Assembly (NCBI GenBank): GCA_012103575.1
Contig: WLWN01000001.1
Span: forward strand, 2,236,538 to 2,300,537
Length of the DNA: 64,000 nt
Direction: 5' to 3'
Source: Kiritimatiellia bacterium
Lineage (GTDB): Bacteria; Verrucomicrobiota; Kiritimatiellia; WLWN01
Shown: positions 56,523 through 64,000 of the stretch, piece after piece
Numbering within the stretch: the stretch's first letter is position 1
How the letters are laid out: each line of letters opens with the position of its first letter
Translations under genes and position numbers: made by a program
The notes under the pieces: generated by a model
What the model was told of the DNA's origin: nothing
Seen by the model: the letters and a program-made list of their open reading frames with translations, nothing else
The model's database searches: none

Positions 56523-56792
56523 TTATGCGACTTTTTTAATTAAATCAGCTTCGTATTCAGGAAACATTATAATTGCTGGATGAATGCCAAATGCATTTGC
56601 CAGTTGTTCGGCTCGTCTTTTACCAATATCTATTTTATTGTTTTCAAGTAAGTTAATGTTTTTAGAGTGAACACCAGATTGTCTTGATAATTCCTCTTGT
56701 GTCCACCCTTTGAGCTCTCTGAGCATTCGAATCACTTCACCTGTGGTTATTACGGCATGTTTTTCTGCTGTTATAAATTCATTTTTTTTCAT
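56523..56792 (-). CDS. higA: HigA-type antitoxin (XRE family helix-turn-helix)
   Basis: 89 residues. A Cro/C1-type DNA-binding domain covers about residues 18-75: GEVIRMLRELKGWTQEELSR, QSGVHSKNINLLENNKIDIG and RAEQLANAFGIHPAIIMFPE. The order toxin then antitoxin (56803 upstream of 56792 on the minus strand) matches higBA systems. It is intact although its toxin is truncated, so it may now act as an orphan regulator. Confidence 0.82.
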   Translation of the reverse strand: MKKNEFITAEKHAVITTGEVIRMLRELKGWTQEELSRQSGVHSKNINLLENNKIDIGKRRAEQLANAFGIHPAIIMFPEYEADLIKKVA

Positions 56793-56802
56793 TTTATATC
56801 TC

Positions 56803-56999
56803 CTAATATTTATGAGGCGTTAATTCTAGAACATAAACAATTACGTCTGTCCCATGAACCACGTAAATAACTCTGTATTGCAAATTAAGACGAGAAGCCC
56901 TTTGCCCTTTTCTGTCGCCTTTTAGTCTTTCATCATGAAATCCTGGGAATTCTTTAAGAATCCCTGGGCCATGCCTAAAAATAAGATCTTTCCATCCTT
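56803..56999 (-). pseudogene. higB: HigB/RelE-type toxin, N-terminus removed by IS30
   Basis: The last 65 residues of a RelE-superfamily toxin: FPGFHDERLKGDRKGQRASR, LNLQYRVIYVVHGTDVIVYV and the end LELTPHKY. The N-terminal helices are missing; sequence upstream of 56999 is IS30 type b. The catalytic arginines and the C-terminal strand region remain, but the fold is incomplete. Confidence 0.75.
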
Positions 57000-58043
57000 G
57001 CAGACTCAACTTACAAGTGCAAAACTGAAGCTGTCCAGCATTTCTTTAGGCGTTCTATATTCTAAGCATTTTCTCGGTCTATTATTCAGTAACTCCACAG
57101 CCCAATCTCAACTGAGCGGAGCTGTGGGCAGCAAAGTCGGTTTTCTTCGGGAAAAACTGGCGAAGCAAACCATTCGTATTTTCGTTGGTCCCTCTTTGCC
57201 AAGGGTTTCTCCCTTCAGCAAAAAAAATGGGGGTTGCTATTTTTTTCTGTAGTTTAGCATGGCTGGCAAACTCCATGCCATTATCTACAGTCACCGTTTT
57301 ACAGGGGAGCCCTGAATCAGCGAACTGAGGTACGGAACGGTTGACCGATTCGGCATTGCATCGAGGTAAAAGATCGGCGATGAGATATCGAGTCGCTCGA
57401 TCTACTAGAGTGACTACACAGGCCTCTTTTCTCGTTTGGCCCTGAATAGTGTCACCTTCCCAATGGCCTGCCACCTTGCGACTTTCACCCTCTTCGGGGC
57501 GTTGGTCAATCATCGTTTGGTTGTGTATACGTGAATGGCTTTTCCGAGTCACTCGTTTTTTCTTTCCGGGGCCACGCAGGTATTTTCGGTAGCCAGCCCC
57601 TCTTGGACTGTACAAGTAGGGGTAGATCGTCATTCGACTGATGGGAGGGTCACCTTCTAGCTTTCTTCGACCTTCAATCTGTTCTGGAGACCAATACTTC
57701 GCTAGGAGAGTCTCCACTTGTTCTTTGCTAGCTCCCATCACTTTTTGAGGCTTTCGAGCTAGCTGTAATCGGCTTTGAGCCAGGCCATTTGCGGGTCTTG
57801 GGTAATAGCGGCCACGGACTTGATTACGGCGAAATTCACGCCAAATAGTCGAGGGGGATCGGCCCAGGCGACGGCCAATTTGAGATAAGCTATATTTTTC
57901 TTTTAGCATCTGGGCTATCACTTCTCGTTCATAACGGTTTAAATGTTCGTAGGTTCGTGGCATTCTATGTTCTCCTTTGGGGGGGGCAGATACCCAAAGA
58001 ATGAACTATGCTGCGGACCTTTGCACTTGTATTGTTACTCTAC
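57000..58043 (-). mobile_element. IS30-family element type b, copy 2
   Basis: 1044 bp, same ends as copy 1 at 2355-3398. The left flank is the higB gene and the right flank the interior of an IS630 copy. The flanks do not share a target duplication, so adjacent DNA was lost. Confidence 0.88.
57009..57963 (-). pseudogene. IS30 transposase (type b), copy 2, frameshifted
   Basis: It starts MPRTYEHLNRYEREVIAQML and is nearly identical to copy 1, with R to Q and R to P changes. One base is inserted near 57106 (TTGAGATTGGG for TTGAGCTGGG), so the protein diverges after HSSAQL and ends at RLGCGVTE. The three catalytic acidic residues lie before the break, so partial activity cannot be excluded. Confidence 0.83.
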
Positions 58044-58046
58044 CGT

Positions 58047-58357
58047 TTTTCTCCCGACTCTTTCACCTGAAGACACCGTCATCATGGACAATCTTCGCGT
58101 CCATCACAATCCCAAGGTCATTGAACTCATTGAGTCATGTGGGGCCCATGTAAGATTCCTTCCACCCTACAGCCCCAATTCCAACCCCATTGAAAAAATG
58201 TGGGGCAAGATAAAGAATCGGTTGGGCAGCCTTGCAGCCCGCAGTCAGCAGGAACTATCTGAAGCGATCACACAAGCGTTCGAAGAGGTTTCTCCCGACG
58301 ACGTAATCGGCTGGCTTTCTTCGTGCTACATCACGACACCTCAATCGTGAAGCGCTC
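58047..58357 (+). mobile_element. IS630-family element, copy 8 (3' third only)
   Basis: It starts at TTCTCCCGACTC next to the IS30 element and runs to the normal end GAAGCGCTC, with TA at 58358-58359. It encodes the last part of the catalytic domain (VIMDNLRVHH to CYITTPQS). The fusion frame with IS30 sequence has no meaning. Confidence 0.87.
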
Positions 58358-58362
58358 TAATA

Positions 58363-58667
58363 CCCACAAACCCTCATCTTTGTATGAGGCTTTTGCTCCT
58401 GCCGAAGCCAGAAGACTTTTGGAAAGAATCCAGTGGCATTATACGCCGAAACATGGCAGCTGGCTTGATATGGCCGAGATCGAATTGAGCGTATTGCAAC
58501 GTCAATGTCTTAACAGAAGGATCCCTGACCCAGAAACGCTCAGCGAGGAAATTGCCACATGGGAAAAACAGAGAAATGAACTTTCCGTAAGGGTCAATTG
58601 GAGATTTGCAACCCAGGATGCTCGAAGTAAGATGAAAAAATTATACCCGATACTTGACCCCCTCTGA
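58363..58667 (+). pseudogene. C-terminal remnant of a second IS630-type transposase
   Basis: SLYEAFAPAEARRLLERIQW, HYTPKHGSWLDMAEIELSVL, QRQCLNRRIPDPETLSEEIA and FATQDARSKMKKLYP form the C-terminal third of a different IS630 subgroup (the type with GSWLDMAEIE). The N-terminal two thirds are missing; IS630 copy 8 ends directly before it. Confidence 0.8.
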
Positions 58668-58712
58668 TTTTCATTAGACTATCAGTAAACATCTTAACTC
58701 GTCAATTTAACT

Positions 58713-58960
58713 TTGGTGGAGTACTAGATTTAAGAGAAAGAGTCGTGGCCTATGTACAAGCCGGCGGTAAGAAAGTCGAAGCCTGCCATATTTTTCAGGT
58801 AGGTCACGATACCCTCTACCGGTGGCTTCGCCAGCACCGGGAGGAAGGAAGCCTTCACCCTTGTAAACGAGGAAAGTACAAGGTTCGCAAAATAGATGAT
58901 CAGGCCTTGCCGTACTTCAGCCAGGGCAAACTATCGCTATGGGCTTGTTCAGCGCTCTGA
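58713..58960 (+). pseudogene. N-terminal remnant of the second IS630-type transposase
   Basis: VLDLRERVVAYVQAGGKKVE, ACHIFQVGHDTLYRWLRQHR and DDQAL match the helix-turn-helix start of the same IS630 subgroup as the C-terminal remnant before it. The order (C-terminal piece first, N-terminal piece second) means these are parts of two tandem copies or of a rearranged one. The frame ends at 58960. Confidence 0.65.
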
Positions 58961-59160
58961 TTACCAGCTCCCCCCAACAGGCTCACGGCGTGATTTTTGA
59001 CACAACGTAGCCTGAACTCGATTAAACTGTTATACCCCAATCCTCCTCTTTTTCTTTTTTTGTCAAGCACTTTTGGGTAGAAAAATCGGAAAAAACTATT
59101 AAGTCAGTATGTTCTTCCTTTAGAGAATGTCATCTGTTTTTATCAATGACAGCGTGAAAC

Positions 59161-59177
59161 GCGGGGGCTACCCCCGC
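59161..59177. terminator. GC hairpin with the dCMP deaminase stop codon as its loop
   Basis: GCGGGGG, CTA, CCCCCGC: a perfect 7-bp stem. On the minus strand the three loop bases are the TAG stop of the deaminase gene (59168-59170). No T-run follows, so it may protect the RNA 3' end or slow ribosomes rather than end transcription. Confidence 0.55.
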
Positions 59178-59632
59178 ATAAATCGTCTAATTTTAACTTT
59201 TGCCTCCATAAACAACGTTTTAGAGGGGTTAGAAAACTGGTACTCTTCTTCATAAACGACTTCTTCAATACCCGCGTTAATAATCATTTTCGCGCACATT
59301 AAACAAGGAGCCGTTGTGCAATAAAGCATGCCTCCTCTTACCGATATCCCGTGATAAGCCGCTTGAACTATGGCATTTTCTTCTGCATGCGCACAGATAC
59401 AGTCCCCTAAATTTTCGCCCGATTTCGGAGATTCGGCACACCGTGAACATCCCCCATCCATGCAATTACGCACCCCTTTTGGCGTCCCATTGTATCCGGT
59501 TGATATGATTCTTTTTTGGATAATAATAAGCGCGGCCACACGGCGACGAGAACAATTGCTACGCCTTGAAACAACTTCGGCAATATCCATAAAATAGGTA
59601 TCCCAATCAGGTCTCTTTTCTATACTTTTCAT
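59168..59632 (-). CDS. Deoxycytidylate (dCMP) deaminase, ComEB type
   Basis: 154 residues from ATG 59632 (MKSIEKRPDWDTYFMDIAEV). The zinc site is CICAHAEENAIVQ plus TTAPCLMCAKMI; further cysteines in RNCMDGGCSRC give the second zinc site typical of this family. It makes dUMP, the ThyA substrate, which fits the NrdJ-ThyA-DHFR set elsewhere in the window. Its stop codon lies in a hairpin loop. Confidence 0.92.
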   Translation of the reverse strand: MKSIEKRPDWDTYFMDIAEVVSRRSNCSRRRVAALIIIQKRIISTGYNGTPKGVRNCMDGGCSRCAESPKSGENLGDCICAHAEENAIVQAAYHGISVRGGMLYCTTAPCLMCAKMIINAGIEEVVYEEEYQFSNPSKTLFMEAKVKIRRFMRG

Positions 59633-59758
59633 AGTGTTCCTAAAGTTGGGCATAAATTCGTCTGAAAAAAAACAAAAAAGACTTGTTTCTGTGTGATCTC
59701 TTTGAGATCCTATCTATATAACTGGATATGAAACACATTAGTTAAGCAGGAGGAAGTT

Positions 59759-60377
59759 ATGTTAAGAGAAAAGAAGAAGCCAGGATTTACGCTTGTTGAA
59801 TTACTGGTCGTTATTGCGATTATTGCAGCGTTAGCTGCTACTCTTACTCCAGCACTTAGCAAAGCGCTTACGAATGCTGCGTTAAATACGGCCGTCCAAA
59901 ATGCGAAAAATATCTATACGGCGGTATTTGAACAAGATATGAGGAATGTTGTGTTTCAAGGAGCAAGCGCGTTCTCTTCAGGAACGAACTTTACGACGTC
60001 TACTGAATACTTCACAAATTTGGTTCAAAACGGGGTGTTATCGGTTCCTTATTCCTTATTTTGCAGAAAAGAGGCAGACACCCGCATCAGATCTAAACTC
60101 ATTTAGTGCAGCGGGGAACGCGTGGTGTGTTGTTGTCGATATAACAGACTCAACCAAAGATGGAACACCGTTCATTTATACCAAAAATCTTGCGGGAACT
60201 AGCCTGGCGGCAGTAAGTAATAACATGAATTTAAATGCTTCTATAGTGCCTTTTGGGGATAATGGTCTTGTTGTCTGTCAAAAAGGCGGTTCTTCTTTTG
60301 CGCTGAGAGATTCACAAGTTACTTATGCAAATTTTAACCCCGCAGGTAGCACAAATTCAGTTCTTCAGCCTCAATAG
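59759..60377 (+). pseudogene. Type IV pilin-like / pseudopilin protein, frameshifted
   Basis: The leader is classical: KKPGFTLVELLVVIAIIAAL, cleaved before Phe by a prepilin peptidase. AGGAGGAAGTT precedes ATG 59759. The frame ends at 60106, but the other frame continues naturally from FAEKRQTPASDLNSFSAAGN to 60377. A TTTT at 60059-60062 with one T too many explains the break. The corrected protein has about 205 residues. It could be a pilin or secretion pseudopilin; no other pilus gene is near. Confidence 0.75.
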
Positions 60378-60536
60378 AGGGCGGTGATTCTTTTTATAGG
60401 CCCACAGATTTCGGATATCCGTGGTGATCGACCGAAAAAGAGGTAAGGAAGGATAGTGAAATTATGAGGCCTTCAGCTTCAGTTTAACCAGTCCTGTTTG
60501 GTTAGAATATCTGCTCCCGCTCCAATATACTCATCC

Positions 60537-60570
60537 TTCATCACTGAATCGTAAACTTTATCGTGTACTA
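60537..60570. repeat. 34-nt dispersed repeat, copy 2
   Basis: Partner of 1291-1324 with three mismatches, located 47 bp upstream of the murA start. It could belong to the murA control region, or be part of a scattered repeat family. Confidence 0.55.
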
Positions 60571-60616
60571 AAACCGAATTTTGGAAGTCAATTATTCCGA
60601 ACACAAGAAAAAAACA

Positions 60617-61891
60617 ATGCGCTTCATCGTACATGGTCAAAGACACCTGGAAGGAACCCTTACACCTGTGGGAAATAAAAATGCGGCTCTTCCTATGCTG
60701 GCCGCCTCTGTATTAACAGATCGACCTATCACACTTAAAAATGTTCCTCTGATCAAAGATGTCTTGGTGATGCTGGATATTTTAGAAGATTTAGGAGTCT
60801 CTGTTGAACAAAAAGGTCGCACGTTCACGTTGTGTGCACGTTCTCTGAAAAAAACGCGTTTAGATCCTACCTTATGTCATCTTGTAAGAAGTTCTATTCT
60901 TTTTGCGGGCCCTCTTACCGCTAGACATGGAAATGCTCACCTGCACCCGCCTGGAGGAGATGTAATTGGTCATAGATGTTTAGACACCCATCTTCATGGG
61001 TTACGAACCCTGGGCACGATCATTAAAGGGGGACGGTCTTATTCTCTGACAGCAAAACAGCTTAAAGGTTCTTTTATTCTTTTTGATGAAGCCAGTGTTA
61101 CGGCCACGGAAAATATCATGATGGCAGCAACGCTCGCACAAGGGACGACAACGCTTTATAACGCTGCGTGTGAACCTCATGTTCATGATCTCGGACTTTT
61201 ATTAAACAAAATGGGTGCGCAGATCTCAGGACTGGGGACCAATTGTGTTAAAATTAAAGGTGTAAAACAGTTGAATGGAGCAACGCATACGATCGGCCCC
61301 GACTATATTGAAATCGGAAGCTTTGTGGCCGCTGCAGCCGCAACAAAAGGATCTTTAACGATTCAGACAAAGTTAGACCCTTTGATTTTCCCCATTCTAG
61401 AACGAACGTTTCGAAAGCTGGGCATTTGTTGGAAGTCATCTGGAAAGAATCTTATTCTTTCAAATAAACAAACGCTGCGTATTCAAAAAGACGTGGGTTC
61501 GTCTATTCCAAAAATCGAAGATGGAACATGGCCAGCCTTTCCTTCGGACTTAATGAGTGTCGTGATTGTTCTGAGCACACAACTGCATGGGACCATTTTG
61601 TTTTTTGAAAAGCTGTTTGAAAGTCGGATGTATTTTGTCGATCAGCTCATCGGGATGGGCGCCCAAATTGTTCAATGCGATCCCCACCGCGTATTGGTCA
61701 ATGGTCCTGCGCGTTTACATGGATACCATATGGCGAGCCCTGATATTCGTGCCGGTATGGCTCTAGTTATTGCGGCTCTCTGTGCAAAGGGAAAAAGTAT
61801 TATAGAAAATGCACAGGTGATCGATCGTGGTTATGAACGGATTGATGAAAAATTGCAAGCGCTCGGCGCAGACATTGTACGTGAAGATTGA
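60617..61891 (+). CDS. murA: UDP-N-acetylglucosamine 1-carboxyvinyltransferase with Asp115
   Basis: 424 residues from ATG 60617, normal length. It adds enolpyruvate to UDP-GlcNAc, the first committed step of peptidoglycan synthesis. Motifs: VGNKNAALPMLAASVL (substrate Lys-Asn), IGPDYIEIGSFVAAAA, and the C-terminal RAGMALVIAALCAKG. In the active-site loop the sequence is HPPGGDVIGHRC, with Asp at residue 115 where most MurA have Cys. Asp115 enzymes (Chlamydia, Mycobacterium) are active and naturally insensitive to fosfomycin, so that phenotype is predicted. Confidence 0.93.
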   Translation: MRFIVHGQRHLEGTLTPVGNKNAALPMLAASVLTDRPITLKNVPLIKDVLVMLDILEDLGVSVEQKGRTFTLCARSLKKTRLDPTLCHLVRSSILFAGPLTARHGNAHLHPPGGDVIGHRCLDTHLHGLRTLGTIIKGGRSYSLTAKQLKGSFILFDEASVTATENIMMAATLAQGTTTLYNAACEPHVHDLGLLLNKMGAQISGLGTNCVKIKGVKQLNGATHTIGPDYIEIGSFVAAAAATKGSLTIQTKLDPLIFPILERTFRKLGICWKSSGKNLILSNKQTLRIQKDVGSSIPKIEDGTWPAFPSDLMSVVIVLSTQLHGTILFFEKLFESRMYFVDQLIGMGAQIVQCDPHRVLVNGPARLHGYHMASPDIRAGMALVIAALCAKGKSIIENAQVIDRGYERIDEKLQALGADIVRED

Positions 61892-62042
61892 GGGCGGATG
61901 CTGGATATTTAAAGCTTTAGCAACCGTCGTGTTGGGTGTAGGACCAGAAAGTTACAAGATCTCAAAAAGCCCTTGCCAGCATATATTTTTTGACGTATAT
62001 ATTGTATTTTGATAAATACAATATATACAAAGGAGGCCTATC

Positions 62043-62366
62043 ATGAGCTTAGACCCAAGAAAACGAAGAAAGACTATTCTCAAAGAAATAGAGCAGATTC
62101 ATTCTATGAGGCGTGGACAACTTAGCCAACAGTACTACGAAAAAACCCTGGCCGATGGAACGGTCAAAAAACAAGGGCCTTACTATGTCCTTCAGCGGTA
62201 TGAAGGACAAAAAAAGTGTTCCCAACGCATTCCTCCTCAAGAGGCTCAAAAGGTGCGTGAAGAGCTTGGAGCTTATACTCAATTTCGAAGGCTATGTGAT
62301 GAATTTACTCGGCTTACCGAAGAGATTTCTTCTCAAGGTTCTTCTGAAGAATCTAAAAAAAGATGA
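62043..62366 (+). CDS. ISKra4 accessory protein (DUF6788-like)
   Basis: 107 residues starting MSLDPRKRRKTILKEIEQIH, followed by MRRGQLSQQYYEKTLADGTV and GPYYVLQRYEGQKKCSQRIP. Small proteins of this form precede transposases of ISKra4 and related elements; their role is not established. AAAGGAGGCC lies before the ATG. The 3' end overlaps the transposase frame. Confidence 0.75.
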   Translation: MSLDPRKRRKTILKEIEQIHSMRRGQLSQQYYEKTLADGTVKKQGPYYVLQRYEGQKKCSQRIPPQEAQKVREELGAYTQFRRLCDEFTRLTEEISSQGSSEESKKR

Positions 62367-63804
62367 GTTCGAAACCAGTCGGTATCAAGAAACCGAAGCG
62401 TTGATCAAGACCGTTCAAGATCAGTATGCCCAAACAGGCACCTGGAACATGGCCCAACTCGAACAGTCCCTTAAGGTCGCACTCATCAAAGACGGGTGCA
62501 ACATCCTGGAGTGGTTACTCAATCAAAAAGCCCAACCCGATCAAGATAAAGCCCTGCGCAAAAAGAAAGTACACAGTGTGCTCGGTTCGTTTGAGGTAGA
62601 ACGTGATTATTATCACGGGCCACAAGGAACGTGTGTCCCTTTGGATGAACGCTTAGGGTTGATTGATGGCTATACGCCCGGATTACAACGGCTCATGTGC
62701 CGTTGTGGAGCTATGGATTCATCCTATCAAGAGGCTTCGATGAGCTTGCAGGTCTATGGGGGCATTCACGTTTCGGGTCGACAAATTCAACGGGTCGTGA
62801 ACAAAGTTGGGCCGGATATCGTATCGTTCTCACAGCATCGAGACCCTCAAAAAACCGGAGCCATACCGGTTATGTATATCTCTTACGATGGGACAGGAGT
62901 CCCGATGAAATCAACCGAAACCCAAGGCCGAAAAGGCAAAAGAGAGGAGCAGGCCAAAACGCGAGAAGTGAAGCTGGGCTGCGTATTCACTCAACACGTA
63001 AGGGATGAAGAGGGGTATCCTTTGCGAGATACACAGAGCACAACCTATGTGGCGAGCTTTAACCGTGCAGGAGAATTTGGGACCCTGATACGTGACGAGG
63101 CTCGCTTGAGGGGACTGGGCCAAGCCGAGCAAGTCGTAGTCCTCGGTGATGGGGCCGAATGGATTTGGAATGTTGCGCGCGTTAATTTTGCAGGGGCCAC
63201 TCAAATCTTAGACTTTTATCATGGGTGTAAACACCTCTATGATCTAAGCTGCATCCTGTTCACGGATGCTGAAACGATAAAAAGCAAGGCGGAAAGACGG
63301 AAGAAAGTCATGAAAGAGAATGGGACCTGGATCCGTCAGTTAAACGCGGATTTCTGTACGAACCATTTGGGCCAAAAGGAATTACAAAAAAACCTCGACG
63401 CACCCAGCGGGTGCGCCTGCGTTTTTTTGCAACCTTTTGCCTCCAAAGCATTCGCACAGAAATCCCACGTTTAACTGACGGATCCAGGTGGGATTAAAAA
63501 GATTATAACCGAAGCACGCAAGCAGCTTGAGATAGATCCTGGAGTGGATGAAGAAGAAGCCAACAAAAGGTTGAATTACTTTGAAAACGATGCCAAACGC
63601 ATGCAGTATAAAACGTTCCGTGAGACCGGTTATTTTATAGGTTCGGGAGTCGTAGAGGCGGGGTGTAAAACGGTGGTGGGCCAACGGGCAAAACAGTCGG
63701 GTATGTTTTGGAGTGTTCAAGGAGCTCAATGTGTATTGTCTCTACGCTGTTGTATTGCCGGAGATACATTTGATAAGCATTGGGAACAACAAAAAGTAGC
63801 TTAA
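62299..63804 (+). pseudogene. ISKra4-family transposase interrupted by a MITE
   Basis: The transposase start is uncertain: ATG 62299 overlaps the accessory gene, and a frame change from it is also possible. Family hallmarks: VMYISYDGTGVPMKSTETQG, TREVKLGCVFTQHV, VVVLGDGAEWIWNVAR, and FYHGCKHLYDLS. At 63326 a 163-bp MITE stops the frame. Removing it with one TGGGA joins ENG to IKKIITEARKQLEIDPGVDE and the tail GYFIGSGVVEAGCKTVVGQR, ending at 63804. The rebuilt protein is complete, so the insertion is recent. Confidence 0.88.
63326..63488. mobile_element. MITE copy 4, with TGGGA duplication
   Basis: 163 bp in reverse orientation to the array at 47.4-48.1 kb. Ends CCTGGATCCGTCAGTTAAAC. The exact 5-bp duplication TGGGA is at 63321-63325 and 63489-63493. 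It carries the same inner GC hairpin between A- and T-runs. Confidence 0.9.
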
Positions 63805-63945
63805 TCGCTAACTTTGTAACTTTCTTGTCCTATACCCCCCAGCAATAAAGCGGATACTCCGAAAAACATAACAGATAATGTAATAATGTCGAAAAATACG
63901 CTAGGATATATCCGTAATAGAATTAGAATAGAGCCTCGCTAAACC

Positions 63946-64000
63946 ATGAAAACAACGAATTGGAATAACTATCCTCATACTGATGCAACCATCATTGATG
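63946..64000 (+). CDS. Start of a gene running out of the window (perhaps FAD-linked oxidoreductase)
   Basis: ATG 63946 opens the frame MKTTNWNNYPHTDATIID, which reaches the window edge. The NWxNYP opening is seen in FAD-binding oxidoreductases of the D-arabinonolactone oxidase/GlcD type, but 18 residues are too few for a firm call. Confidence 0.35.
   Translation, partial: MKTTNWNNYPHTDATIID

Larger units (their letters stand above)
61934..63837 (+). mobile_element. ISKra4-family element
   Basis: About 1.9 kb. Terminal repeats of 24 bp: left GGGTGTAGGACCAGAAAGTT, right (minus strand) GGGTATAGGACAAGAAAGTT. It carries an accessory gene and a transposase that is interrupted by a MITE. An end fragment of a second copy lies at 39412-39600. 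Confidence 0.88.

Overview
The window looks like a chromosomal stretch of a Gram-negative (diderm) bacterium: a complete tolQ-tolR-tolA-tolB-pal block, lipoproteins and a Tat translocase are present, together with a class II (B12-type) ribonucleotide reductase and a type IV pilin-like gene. Base composition is moderate. A multi-hairpin intergenic repeat at the left edge and a MurA with Asp instead of Cys at position 115 (as in Chlamydiae) would fit a PVC-superphylum relative such as Kiritimatiellota, Omnitrophota or Verrucomicrobiota. That assignment is an inference from style, not from a marker gene.

The main theme is insertion-sequence proliferation and gene decay. Roughly a quarter of the window is mobile DNA: eight copies or pieces of one IS630-family element, two different IS30-family elements (two copies each), three decayed IS1380-family copies, one ISKra4-family element plus an end fragment, remnants of a second IS630-type transposase, and four copies of a ~164-bp MITE whose ends resemble the IS1380 ends. 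Many elements are nested or joined to unrelated flanks, which indicates deletions or rearrangements between copies. An SDR oxidoreductase gene is split by an IS630-cargo-IS630 composite and rebuilds perfectly when the composite is removed. An exopolysaccharide-type cluster, a PKD/VWA surface protein, a beta-helix/VCBS surface protein, VapC and HigB are broken or clipped. Several other genes carry single-base indels in homopolymer runs, which may be real decay or assembly error.

Layout. 0-4.3 kb: LysM lipoprotein, IS630 and IS30 copies, a PIN toxin-antitoxin pair between direct repeats. 4.4-11 kb: split SDR gene, sodium:solute symporter, ilvD. 11-19.7 kb: IS-riddled remains of a polysaccharide cluster (SGNH-like protein, glycosyltransferase, asparagine synthetase). 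19.7-25.6 kb: methyltransferase, bcp with an internal amber codon, rhodanese-MauE pair, three receiver-kinase genes. 25.7-31.7 kb: CCA-adding enzyme and nucleotide metabolism (folA, thyA, nrdJ in two parts). 32.4-38.2 kb: an overlapping tol-pal-tat-AlgX-like operon. 38.4-43.3 kb: IS cluster around a surface-protein fragment. 43.3-49.8 kb: Na+/H+ antiporter, Fe-S PD-(D/E)XK nuclease, glycosyltransferase, MITE array, plsY-gpsA. 49.8-58.9 kb: decayed surface protein, VapBC, nucleotidyltransferase, M3 peptidase, HigBA and nested IS elements. 59-64 kb: dCMP deaminase, pilin, murA and ISKra4.

Working core functions are deoxynucleotide supply (NrdJ, dCMP deaminase, ThyA, DHFR), phospholipid entry (PlsY, GpsA), peptidoglycan entry (MurA), tRNA maturation (CCA enzyme), envelope integrity (Tol-Pal) and folded-protein export (Tat).
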